From assembly GCF_026151205.1 (NCBI RefSeq), contig NC_087075.1:8669303-8733302 (forward strand): a stretch of 64,000 bases of DNA, written 5' to 3'. This stretch comes from Bolinopsis microptera (Eukaryota > Ctenophora > Tentaculata > Lobata > Bolinopsidae). Under the pieces are notes generated by a model. That model did not search any database. It had not been told where the DNA came from and saw only the letters and a list, made by a program, of their open reading frames with translations. The position numbers and the translations under genes were made by a program. Of this stretch, positions 46,901 through 57,712 are shown one piece after another (the stretch's first letter is position 1; each line of letters opens with the position of its first letter).

Positions 46901-49844
46901 TTTCATTGATTGAGCAATCTATATCGTCTGGCTTCTCCAAACAGTAATTAATTCCCCAACAAATGGTGAAGGGGGGCCAGTATTCTCCAGACCTGCACCG
47001 TACTCCATAGTTATATCCATGGCATAAGCTTTCATCATCACAACTCGCAGAGTCAGTTTTACATACCAAATCACATAGTTCAGAATCATCTGATCCTGCA
47101 CAGAATCGTTCGTCTAAATCAGTGTTAAGACAGTCATTAATGCCGTCACAATTTTTGAATTTAAATCCAAACGAGGGCATTCCATGGAAGTTTAAGTCAG
47201 GAATGTGGTAATAGCGGTTCGTATTCAAACAAAAATATCCACATGGGTAATCACCTGTAAAGAATGGTTTATCTTAAAACCCTATAATAGATCTGAATAC
47301 TGGTGGGGTGGTGAACCATATTTTTATTATCAATCGGCTTCCAGTATTGAGTTATTAAAACCAGAATAACTGCAAATTTTTAAAAATAAATATGATTTAT
47401 ATCTCTCCACCAGTATGCAGATTTATTGATCAAATTTGCTCGAATAAGAATATCTTATCATCGCATTGAGATTTGGGAAGCTGTGCTTATTTTAAAATCT
47501 CAAGTAGTGAAATGATCAAAGTTTATCCATTTAACCTATGTAAAAATATTGCACGCCCACACGATCTGATCTTACGATTATTACGAAGGTTAGTCAATGT
47601 CATGGCATCCGATAAATAGATGTAATTGTAATTGAGGTTAATTCCTCCATTGATGCCGCAAGCTTGATAAAAGTGAGGATCATCTTCACAGAGAACATTT
47701 ACTGTGGACAAAAAGGTCCTGAAAGTGAAATGTATTTATTCATTTGATGTAATGTACAGGGGGGGGGGGGGGGGCAAAAGTCAGTACCCATACGTTGGGT
47801 CTTATTTTATTTTATTTTTTAAGAGAGGCTGGGCCTGGTTGGCCTACGAGAGGATAGCATATGAATGCTTTGCCTACCTCTGTGGTATAGCAGTCCTGTG
47901 GGAGGATGCCGGTGGAATCAAGATGTGTAATCAAGGATGATGGTAAGTGTTGTGGGATGTGTCATAGATGAACGCTTAAGTGGTGGTTGAGTGTGGAAGA
48001 GAAAGGCGAAATAAGACGTCGTTAAAGTAGTCGCTATGTTACACCTGTCTGATCCAACTCCTCTGGCACCATTAAGCGTTACATTGGGTGTTATACCACC
48101 GCCGTGTTTTATATTTGAGAGGATTGGGCGACATCTGTCCGACAGCGACATCTGTCCGACTCAGAAAATAGGTTATTCGGACAATAGTTTATGTCGGATC
48201 CTACCGTACGATTTTCTTGAAACTTTCCATAAAGTATTGTCAATTGTGGTTATAGGTCAAATAATCTGTGCAAGTTTGAGCTAGTTTCTATGTGCCAAAT
48301 TTAAGATATCACTTTTAACACAAAAAAATATCTCCAATTCGGTGGTTTGTAGTGGTTCCACGGCATATATCTGGAGATCCAACGATATGATTTTCTTGAA
48401 ACTTTCTAGATAGTAAGATAGCTTTAAGACAAATAATTTGTGCAAGTTTGGGTAAATTTCTTTGGGCCAAATTTGAGATATCACTTCAAACACAAGAAAA
48501 TAGTGCTGTCGGGCAGATGTCGCTGTCGGACAGCCGACAGATGTCGAGTTACCGCAAAGTTGATTGGGTACTCAATGATTACCCGATTACGACACCGTAA
48601 TTGGGCTCTCTGCACGATTCCCATAATGCGGATCTAGCCTCAACCCAATCGCCTGATCACACGTAATGAATAAACTCGTTATGCTTCATATCTCGGTCAT
48701 CTGAGAAGCTAGAACTCTACTTTTTTCAGGATAAACGTAATGTACATGGCCAAACACCATCCAATAAAATTTCGCTCGATCCGACTATCCAAACTATCAA
48801 ATAAATGGGAAAATGAACTTTCATTTGAAGAAAATGAACACGAATATTTTTCGATTTGACAAATTCCTCGAACCAGTGGTGGTAGTAAGCCATACTAGAA
48901 AGAATTATTTCAATTGGGCACTCAGTGACTGAGCTATTAAGGCCAACGTATGGGTACTGACTTTTGCCCCCCCCCCCCCCTGTATTATGGAGGTGGAGGT
49001 GCAATGCTATTCTGATATGTCAATAGTGAAATATAAGAGTGAAATATAAGAGTGAAATATAAGAGTGAAATATAAGAGTGAAATATAAGAGTGAAATATA
49101 AGAGTGAAATATAAGAGTGAAATACAATAGTGAAATATAAGAGTGAAATATAAGAGTGAAATATAAGAGTGAAATATAAGAGTGAAATATAAGAGTGAAA
49201 TATAAGAGTGAAATATAAGAGTGAAATATAAGAGTGAAATATAAGAGAGAAATATAAGAGTGAAATATAAGAGCGAAATATAAGAGTGAAATATAAGAGT
49301 GAAATATAATAGTGAAATATAATAGTGAAATATAATAGTGAAATATAAGAGTGAAATATAAGAGTGAAATATAAGAGTGAAATATAAGAGTGAAATATAA
49401 GAGTGAAATATAAGAGAGAAATATAAGAGTGAAATATAGATAGAGCACCGACCTGCCAAATCGAAAATGCACGATGTTATACATTTTAGACGAGTTGACA
49501 CAACCGTAGGTTTTATTGTCGCTCAGCATCTCAATATGCGATGGAATATCACAAACGTATTTTAGGAAACCTCCTACTTCCCTGATCTTGCACTCTCCTG
49601 AACATAAGTTAGCTTTTAAAAGCATGCAGCTTGATCAAAGAAAGAAAAAAATAACACAGTTTTTGGGTCATGTCCTGACTCCTAAATAATGGATCATTCG
49701 TAATTTCCAAGCTTTAAAACTTTTATTCGAGAAACAAAACTCACCTGGATGGTCATATATTGCTTTTTGTGGAGAATAAAGATTGTCTTCAGACGAAATC
49801 GTGTCAAAAATGAAGATCATAGCCCGAAGAATAAAAAAATGCAT
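43935..49844 (-). CDS. LDLa-repeat rhodopsin-like GPCR, paralogue C, with repeat-expanded tail
   Basis: Exons: 49745-49844, 49453-49597, 47576-47718, 43935-47254, in phase, 1235 residues. Signal peptide MHFFILRAMIFIFDTISS; module 1 CKIREVGGFLKYVC then YGCVNSS; module 2 CEDDPHFYQACG. The exon 3 donor is taken as AATC/GTAAGA. Exon 4 begins GDYPCGYFC, carries LDLa repeats (CNGDVHCHDSSDELDERC, CNLVDDCGDSSDESSC, CDGIIHCSDMSDEC) and seven helices from about residue 686 (TM6 DFACWVPF, TM7 NSVINPILYD). The tail is unique: about six 12-residue repeats, VAIAPEGRNKMV, at about residues 1084-1160, then an acidic end unlike A and B. Intron 2 holds a poly-G MITE and a 13-bp minisatellite. The TM domain is closest to D. 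Confidence 0.9.
44160..44390 (-). repeat. 36-bp in-frame repeat encoding the receptor C tail
   Basis: About 6.5 units of 36 bp, each encoding 12 residues (VAIAPEGRN plus KMV, KLV or TMV). The variants alternate in order (KLL, KMV, TMV, KLV, KMV, TMV), which suggests a three-unit (108-bp) block was itself duplicated. Confidence 0.95.
47820..47941 (+). repeat. Dispersed repeat copy 1 (GAGAGGCTGGGCC family)
   Basis: About 120 bp starting AAGAGAGGCTGGGCC and containing ACGAGAGGATAGCAT and TGCCTACCTCTG. It is clearly related to 62558-62680. The function is unknown; it could be a SINE or transposon tail. Confidence 0.6.
48129..48546. mobile_element. Nested foldback element with CGACATCTGTCCGAC ends
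   Basis: The left end has CGACATCTGTCCGACAGCGA then CATCTGTCCGAC (48129-48160). The right end (48508-48546) holds the reverse complement with one mismatch and a 7-base indel. Inside, two diverged direct copies of about 120 bp start at GATTTTCTTGAAACTTTC (near 48210 and 48388) and include GTGCAAGTTTG and GCCAAATTTGAGATATCACT. Confidence 0.65.
49018..49437. repeat. 13-bp minisatellite just after the receptor C exon 2 donor
   Basis: About 32 copies of GTGAAATATAAGA (plus strand) with a few point variants. In gene sense the array starts about 15 bases after the donor GGCAG/GTCGGT. Open frames through it (YFTLIFHSYISLL) are artefacts. Confidence 0.95.
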
Positions 49845-49897
49845 CTCAAAAGCAGGGGTTGATACAACGAATGAATCATTTGGATTTGTTGATCTCG

Positions 49898-50016
49898 CTT
49901 TTATATCTTTTTCATCTTTCGCAATACAATAATATTTTAAAAGACATATCATGACTTTAACAATAGACAAGTCTATCGCGAAACCGATAAGCTAAATCAC
50001 AAGGCAAAGTCACGCT
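49898..50016 (-). promoter_or_regulatory. Core promoter of receptor C: AGCGTGAC motif plus TATA box
   Basis: GATATAAAAG (minus sense) at 49898-49907, about 60 bp before the ATG; GTCACGCT at 50009-50016. Confidence 0.55.
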
Positions 50017-51232
50017 GCCATTTTAAAAATACGGTGCATACTGCATCTACAGTAGCTATTTTTATATCGCCACAATCGGTATCAATCAGGAATTAGCCTA
50101 CCGTATAATACATAAGCATATTCTACGTTCAATTTGTCAAGCTGTTGCTCATATCAGCACTGACTTGTCAAAGCTTGCATACTCGACCGTACGCAGTCAT
50201 GTTTAAAAGAACCCTGCTAACAAATTTATCATTCAAAATAGGGTCGCCCATTGTATTATTTTTGTTTGCACTTACTAAACCCATACAAATCCAAGAGTAG
50301 GGAGCTTGTAGATATTTAATTATCAAGCAATAAAGGTATGCTAGATTCATCTTGTCTGCATCATTGACTAATGATGATTTTTACAATACATCTCCCGCAT
50401 GACTCAAAATCAGCAAGTTCTTTTTTTTTTTAAACGTTAAATATTAATTAGCAAACTGACTGCATACGTCAGTATTTTCAGGTAGGGTACCACTATACCT
50501 GCCAATTTGGAATAAAACTTAGATTAAACGAACCAATAGAGTTGTTCCTATTTTCTATAAAGCAAGGTTTCTGGCTAAAGAATATCCAAAGAGTTAAACA
50601 ATAGATTGATGTCATTCCAAAAGAGTGACCTTGTTTGCTGGTAGTGGTAGATATTGCATATTTGAAGTTACTGGATCGTTATCGGATTACTGTAAGCCAC
50701 ATATTAAGCAACGTTTTCGTTATGTTTCATTGTATAATTAACTACTCAATACGCTATAATTTCAATAATTCCATTTATACTTGCGACAAAGTTTGAAAAG
50801 AAGCTTGTATTTCTAGAAAGAATTGGGTTTATGCAGAATAACCTACCATAATCGTTTATGGATTCCGTACATGGTGTACCACATTTGGTTGTGTGCAGCC
50901 CGTAAAAAATCTTTTCTTTGCCACGAGTTTCAGCGTCCTACCCTAACTTTGGATATATGTTCAACTGGAGCACAAACTCGAAGGAAAACACATGTTCCAC
51001 CTTACCGACGGATCAGAATCACGTGCCACCTACTGCATCAATAATTGATGGTTTGCAAGACATGGTTTGTTAACCTTTTCACGTTCGTGTTAACATGCCC
51101 TGCACATTGGACAGTGTTGTTTCCCCCAGCTGAGAGCACGCTAGAAAAGGAGTATTTACTACTGTGCCACAAACAGTGCTGCTCCAAAGAGAGTCTGTAG
51201 GGTTCCCCTTACCCCATATTATATATTAGGAT
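50017..51232. other. Spacer upstream of receptor C
   Basis: No gene recognised; the short frame at 50823-51044 has no motif. The near end keeps homology to the 5' flank of receptor A. Confidence 0.4.
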
Positions 51233-51425
51233 CGAGATATTACCATTATTAGGATATTACCATTATTAGGATATTACCATTATAAGAATATTACCATTAT
51301 TAGGATATTACCATTATTAGGATATTACCATTATAAGGATATTACCATTATTAGGATATTACCATTATTATGATATTACCATTATTAGGATATTACCATT
51401 ATTAGGATTATATTGCCATTATATT
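51233..51425. repeat. 17-bp minisatellite (ATATTACCATTATTAGG)
   Basis: About eleven copies with single-base variants in the spacer between receptors C and D. Confidence 0.92.
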
Positions 51426-51821
51426 GTAATCGAATACGTCATATTACAGAATTTTATTCAAGACAATGATAAGGAGGTGAAAAATAAGGAGGTTTCCACT
51501 CTTTTTGATAGTCAATGTTGATTGTTGAGGAAGTCTTGGTTTTCAATCTTTACAAAAGTTCACTCACCTCTACGCCACGTTGAGGGGAATTCAAATAGAA
51601 GAAGAATTACCAAGAGTCTGGCAAGATGACCATAATTTTCCAGCAGTTTTGGCTAGGATTAAATTCAAAATCAAGTTTAAAAGTTTCAATACTTAAATGA
51701 AACACAGTAGTTGAAGGATTATAAAATTTTATTTCGTAGATAAAAGCATCATTTACCTCGATTCAGTAATCAACTCAACTGATCAACTATAACATTATAA
51801 CATTATTTCAGTTCAGTTCAT

Positions 51822-54800
51822 GGGGGGGGGGGGGGGGGGGGTCCAACCCGATGTCCGATATGAGGGTTGATGAGGCCAAAATCGGAATCGGAAAAATCGG
51901 AAAATTGAGAAATTTACAGAATCGATCTCTGAAACCTCTCAGAAGTGATATAATTCAACCAGAACCCCTACATATGCTATATTGTTATGAGAAAACGATC
52001 CAATTGGACATTCCAATAGTATGTTTTATGTGTTTTTCCACTGCAGGGGCGCTAGTATGCTCACTACTAGTTGGAGTTGTCATGTACTCCCAGACCCGAG
52101 TGCTTTGGCCTTTTGACGTGAGATCGATTGTTTCTGCTCATTAATTTTATCCCTGTTACTTGTTATTATGTATTAGTACAACACAGCAACACTAGGTACC
52201 GGGTTATATTTTGTGGTCCGGTCTTTAAACATACCATAATATCACTAGTACACTGCACCTTAAATGTATAGTCAAGTACATTTGTATCGTAACACATGCT
52301 TGGCTGGGGGATCATGTGTTGTGTCCGTTCGGTACCCTATATTTTCAAAACGGACAAAAAGTAGGGCGAACAAAAACGGACAAAAACAGACAAAACATTT
52401 ACATGTCCTCCTCCTCCTCCCTAGTCTTCGTCCTCCTTCTCATCAGTCCTCCTCCTCCTCCAGAGTCCTTCTCCTCCTCAGTTCTCTTCAGTCCTCTTCC
52501 TGACTCCTCGTCCTCGTCCTTCTCCTCAGTCCTCCTCACCCTGCTCCTCAGTCCCCTCCTCCTCCTCAGTCCTACTCCCAGTCCTCCTCCTCATCCTTCT
52601 CCTCCTCCTCCTCCTCATTTCTCCTCCTCATCCTCCTCATCCTTCTCCTCCCAATCAGTCCTACTGAGTCCTCCTCATAGTCGTCGTCCTCCTCCTGAGT
52701 CCTCCTCCTCATCCTCCTCCACCTCCTGAGTCCTCCTTCTGAGTCCTCCTCCTCATCCTCCTCCTCAGTCATCCTCCTCTTCCTCCTCAGTCCTCCCCAG
52801 TCCTCCTCCTCCTCATCCTCCTCCTTCTCCTCCTCATCAGTCCTCATCCTCTGTCCTCCTCATAATCGTCCTCGTCCTCATCCTCATCCTTAGTCCTCGT
52901 CCTCCTTACCCTCCTCCTCAGTCCTCCCCAGTCCTCCTCCTCATTCTCCTCCTTCTCCTCCTCCTAGCCTCATCCTCCTCCTCCTTCTCCGCTTTCTTCT
53001 TCTCCTAATCAGTCCTCCTCGTCCTTAGTCCTCGTCCTCGTCCTCGTCAGTCTTCCTCCTCAGTCCTCGTCCTCATCATCCTCCTCGTCCTCCTCAACAG
53101 TCCTCCTCCTCCTTCTCCTCATCAGTCCTCATCCTCAGTCCTACACTAGTCGTCCTCGTCCTTAGTCCTTGTCCTCCTCCTCTTCCTCCTCCTGAGTCTT
53201 CCTCCTCCTCCTGATCAGTCCTCCTCCTCCTCTTCAGTCCTCCTCCTGAGTCCTCCTCATCCACCTTCTGAGTCCTCCTCCTGAGTCCTCCTCCTCCTCC
53301 TCATTCTCCTCCTTATCCTCCTCCTCCTCAGTCCTCCTCCTTTTCCTCTTCCTTCTCCTCCTAATCAGTCCTCTTCTTTAGCCCTCGTTATCATCCTCCT
53401 AGTCCTCGTCCTTAGTCCTCGTCCTCATCCTTCTCGTCCTCCTTCTCCTCCTCATCAGTCCTCATCCTCTGTCCTCCTCATAATCGTCCTCGTCCTCATC
53501 CTCATCCTCATCCAGTTAGTCCTCCTCCTCCTTATCCTCCTCCTCAGTCCTCCCCAAGTCCTCCTCCTCATTCTCCTCCTTCTCCTCATCCTTGCCTCAT
53601 CCTCCTCCTCCTTCTCCGCTTTCTTCTTCTCCTAATCAGTCTTCCTCCTCCTCCTACTCCTAAGTCCTCCTCCTCAGTCCTTCCCCAGTCCTCCTCCTCA
53701 TCAGTCCTTCCCCGGTCCTCCTTCTCCTCCTCCTCATTCTCAGTCCTCCTCCTCATCATCCTACTCAGTCCTCCCCCAGTCATCCTCCTCCTCAGTCCTC
53801 CCCAAGTCCTCCTCTTCCTCAGTCCTCCCCCAGTCCTCCTTCTCCTTATCCTCATCCTCAGTCCTCCTCCTCAGTCCTCCTCCTCCTTCTCCTTCTTATC
53901 AGTCCTCTTCCTCAGTCCTCCTCCTCGTCCTCGCTCTCGTCATCCTCCTCAGTCCTCCTCGTCCTTAGTCCTCGCGTCCTCTTAGTCCTCCTCCTCCTCC
54001 TGAGTCCTCCTCCTCCTCCTCCTCGTCAGTCCTCCTCCTCCTCCTCCTCGTCAGTCCTCCTCCTCCTCCTGATTCCTCCTCCTTATCCTCCTCCACCTCC
54101 TGAGTCCTCCTCCTGAGTCATCCTCCTCCTCCACATTCTCCTCCTTATCCTCCTCCTCCTCAGTCCTCCTCATGCTCCTCTTCATTCTCCTCCTTATCCT
54201 CCTTATCCTCCTCAGTCCTCTTCCTCATCCTCCTCTTCCTTCTTCTCCTAATCAGTCTTCCTCCTCAGTCCTCCTCCTCCTCTTCATGAGTCTCATCCTC
54301 CTCATCATTCTCCTTAGTCCTCCTCCTCCTCCTCAGTCCTACTCTTCAGTCCTCCTCCTCCTCCTCATCAGTTTACACAATTTATTGTACTTACTAAAAT
54401 GTTTTTAAACGCATTTGAGTCTGTAACATATTGACATGTTACTGTTACTGACTCAAAATGTGCTCGAGAATTTTTTTGTTAACAGAGTTTTACTCTCCAG
54501 TACTATGGAAAAGTTCAAGAATCAATAGTTCCCACAGTCAGACAACGAATGAGTGTGGAAAAGTTGTTACATGATAAATAAAGATTTTGATGAATAAAGT
54601 GATTTTCATCTCTTTTAATGTTATTTAAAATTGTGTAGACTATTCTTTGTATCTAACTGAGGATTGGAAGTTTGAGAAAGGACCATGGTCAATGGTCATT
54701 AACCGTGCTACCCATTTCTGCAGATAGCCTGTTACAAATTGTGGAGACAATTTAAATCAAAAGTTACTAAAGCGTTCCCTATTTGTTACGATTGTTATTA

Positions 54801-55109
54801 CCAACCGTACCTCTTTCAAATGTGGACCGGGGTGGATGTTTCTGTCAAACAAGAGTTGATACGACAGTGTGTCGTTTTTCGGACGGAACGATTCTTGTTT
54901 GGAACTAGAAACCATTTTGGGGTTCTGGGACCACCACCAATCGATTTCTTGTCATATTTAAGTACAGAAATAGCTACCTATATCGCCTAGAAACCTCAGA
55001 GGAAAGATTTAAATTTTCCCGATTTTCCCGATATGAGGGTTGATGAGGCCAAAATCGGGATCGGAATTGATCGGAAAAATCGGGTTGGACCCCCCCCCCC
55101 CCCCCCCTC
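51822..55109. mobile_element. 3.3-kb poly-G/poly-C-ended non-autonomous element
   Basis: The left end is 20 G then TCCAACCCGAT; the right end is ATCGGGTTGGA then 18 C and TC. CAGTTCATGG occurs on both sides (51814-51823 and 55110-55119), an apparent target duplication of 8-10 bp, its exact length blurred by the G run. A 30-bp sequence (CGATATGAGGGTTGATGAGG plus CCAAAATCGG) is present near both ends in direct, not inverted, orientation (51856-51885, 55029-55058). No transposase is seen; a 97-codon frame at 51851-52144 is unrecognised. The middle is a 2-kb CTC-rich tract. The superfamily is uncertain. Confidence 0.65.
52403..54372. repeat. 2-kb (CTC/TCC)n-rich imperfect microsatellite
   Basis: Almost pure pyrimidine plus-strand sequence built from CCTCCTCCT, CAGTCCTCCT, GAGTCCTC and CGTCCTC units; the word CAGTCCTC recurs throughout. 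Glu/Arg-rich and Ser/Pro-rich frames on the two strands are artefacts. Purine/pyrimidine asymmetry makes triplex (H-DNA) structure plausible. Confidence 0.95.
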
Positions 55110-55119
55110 CAGTTCATGG

Positions 55120-55694
55120 CCATTCACTCCGATGTGCCTTCCTTTAACTTTACCTTAAATTAATGTTCAATGTGTATGCTATCATATTAAACAGCGATCC
55201 TTTTAAATCTTTTTGTAAACACAAGAGATCTTAAATAAAAGCACAAATTGAAATGAACAAACGGAAAAGTCTTTCAAACAACAATATCGCCTAAAAACTT
55301 TGTTTTTCAAAAAATGCAAACAAATTTTAAAACCCAAAAATGATTACCAAGTTTTAGCGATGACAATTGAGATGAAATAGATTAATCGTCAATGCACTTT
55401 TAAAATATTTTCCGGTAGATCAATAGTCATGATACCAAAGCGTATAGTAGGTGAATCTCAATAAACTGTGGTATATGAGTGGTTTATTATGACAGTTAGT
55501 TTTTATTTACTTAGAGGGCACTGCAATGTGATACTGATGGTCTATATTACAATAATATCTTGGCTGTTGAGTGCTACGGGCGATAATGAGCACGAGCACG
55601 GAACTAAGCCAAGGTATCATTTGTTATAATTTTTTCCGGTTCTGGATGAAACAATGTGTAATGTGATAGGTGCGCTGATACAATAAAGTGTGTA
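55120..55694. other. Spacer after the poly-G element
   Basis: AT-rich, no gene or repeat recognised. Confidence 0.4.
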
Positions 55695-56029
55695 ATATTT
55701 GACCAAAACCCACAATCATGGGTAGAGTGAACCGCTGCCAGTGCCTCTCTTTTCCAAACAAAAGGAAATGATATTAATTTGAGGAACCGTCCGCAAATGC
55801 AAATTGATACCGAGAATGAAATCGGTCGCTCGCTTTTCCCACTCAATAACCTTTATTACAATTCGTAAGCCGTGAATTCGAATGGGAAAAGCGAGCGACC
55901 GATTTCATTCTCGGTATCAATTTGCATTTGCGGACGGTTCCTCAAATTAATATCATTTTCTTTTGTTTGGAAAAGAGAGGCACTGGCAGCGGTTCACTCT
56001 ACCCATGATTGTGGGTTTTGGTCAAATAT
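55695..56029. repeat. Near-perfect 147-bp inverted repeat with 41-bp loop
   Basis: 55695-55841 and 55883-56029 are reverse complements with one mismatch (AAGGAAATG versus AAGAAAATG) by visual alignment. No target duplication or coding sequence was found in the arms. It may be a foldback MITE, a source of hairpin RNA, or an assembly artefact. Confidence 0.9.
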
Positions 56030-57712
56030 CATCTCTTTTTGATTATAATGTCAGGATAATTTACACAGTCAAAACTTCATTAATAAAGAGGTAATTTCAA
56101 CGATTTCGAAATTTTACCTTTGAAAACATTTCCTTGTGTTTAGGTAGGTATATCTGTTGATAAAAGACTGAATATGGCACTTTTTACTCATTCAAGTTGG
56201 CATTTAATTCATATATAATGCCATTTAAATATCGTGGGAAAGCAGAATTTATTCGAAATCACGAATGATCAAAATTCTCACCTTTCGCACGTGCAAACTT
56301 TGAGCGGACGTTGCGTGCGCATACAATATTGAATCACCGTAAATTTTTGCATAGTGGTATTTTATATATAGTTTGATAAGCATGCAAAGTTTTAGAAGAT
56401 TTCAAAAAGAACTTGAATCACAACGGGACTCCAAAGTTGATAAAAATCGTGAAAATAACGATTTTCAGTGATTTTAGCTATTTTGAATCAATTTAGGCGT
56501 GTCCCCACGTGTGCAACTTTTTGATTTTTAACTTTAAAACTAGCCTATAACACAATTTAGACCTTTAGGAAGCAAAATTGAGCTCCACAACCCAAGGGAT
56601 AGCCCAACACCAGAGAATACTAATTCACAACTTTTGTGTTTTTATAAAATTATTCTTCAAAAAAGCACTAACTTCAATAGCGAATATCTTTATGAAGGAG
56701 CAAGGTAGGAAACTTTTCCGGTAGATTTTCAGAATGCTTGAACAATTATCTAAGGTGAAAATGTCCTCAGATTTTGAATAAAATTACTCTTTAATGGTGT
56801 AAAATCGATTTGAAAAGTTGTTATTTTGTTAAAAATCAAGTTTTGAAAACACTTAACTTGATGACGTCATCAAGTGATGATGATGACGTTAAATTATTTT
56901 TCGATATAATGTAAACTAAAGTTTAAACGATTATCTTTAAAACCTGTGGTTCGAAATGACTGTATCTTTTATACTTTTGAATCTACGGACACTTAAATGT
57001 AGGCTACAATTGACTTCCAAAGCGTCTATATATACATATATACATATATATACTTCACGACAATCTGTTGTAAAACAGGGGTTCCAGAAAACCCACTTTC
57101 TGATACTCCTGAAACATGTAATTTTTTTACAGTCGATTTGGACAAGGTCTAGACGCCCTGCAAAGTTTCAGATCTCTAACTCAATTTTAACATGGTCTTT
57201 AAGGCACCTGAATATGGCGATTTTGGGTTTTTTACCTAATTTCGTATAACATGCTGGCGCGTATTTTGCGCAAATTTCTTAAAAACCTCCACATAACTAT
57301 TTCTTATTCCTGTCATCTTTAACATTGAATTAGAATGTTTTGAACTTAAATATACCTGCTGAACTACTTTCGATGAATCTTAATGCCTGGAAAACAATAA
57401 AGGGGATATAATAGTATAGGGGGTAAATAGTGTTGTGAATATAAGGGCAACGGTTATGCTTGCCAGCATTGTGATATAGTGCGCAACTGTTATTAATTTT
57501 GAAACTTCCCGCAAGCCAGTCTGAGGTGACTCGCAGTCTGTCCTCATAATACTCTGGCAACCCTTACGACTTTTCGGGAAATAATTCCCGGAAAATATTA
57601 TAAAGATTAAACTATTAAAGAGCATCATCCTCATTCCTCCAGTATCGATTCTTCTGAGGACACTAAAAGAGTATGTTTCCAAAAATCTTGTGTTCAGCAT
57701 GATTTTAAAAGT
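56030..57712. other. Spacer downstream of receptor D
   Basis: No gene recognised. A TGACGTCA palindrome (CRE-like) is at about 56870-56880. A short remnant near 57630-57665 (CTCCAGTATCGATTCTTCTG) resembles the tail-coding end of A and B (CTCCTGTATCGCCGGTTCTT), showing that the D tail was once longer. Confidence 0.5.

Larger units (their letters stand above)
47757..48982. mobile_element. Poly-G-ended MITE with TA target duplication (Tc1/mariner-like)
   Basis: It begins TA/CA, then 16 G, then CAAAAGTCAGTACCCATACG and TTGG. It ends with the reverse complement (CCAACGTATGGGTACTGACT, TTTG, 14 C, TG/TA). The TA flanks (47755-47756, 48983-48984) suggest Tc1/mariner-type insertion. There is no transposase frame in 1.2 kb. 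It lies in intron 2 of receptor C and contains a second nested element and a dispersed repeat. Confidence 0.75.

Noticed and set aside
49007-49625. Two long frames with YFTLIFHSYISLL repeats
   Set aside because: They combine the real receptor C exon 2 with the 13-bp intronic array; splicing at 49453 removes the repeat.
52316-53855. Ser/Pro-rich and Glu/Arg-rich open frames on both strands
   Set aside because: They are read-through of the CTC microsatellite.
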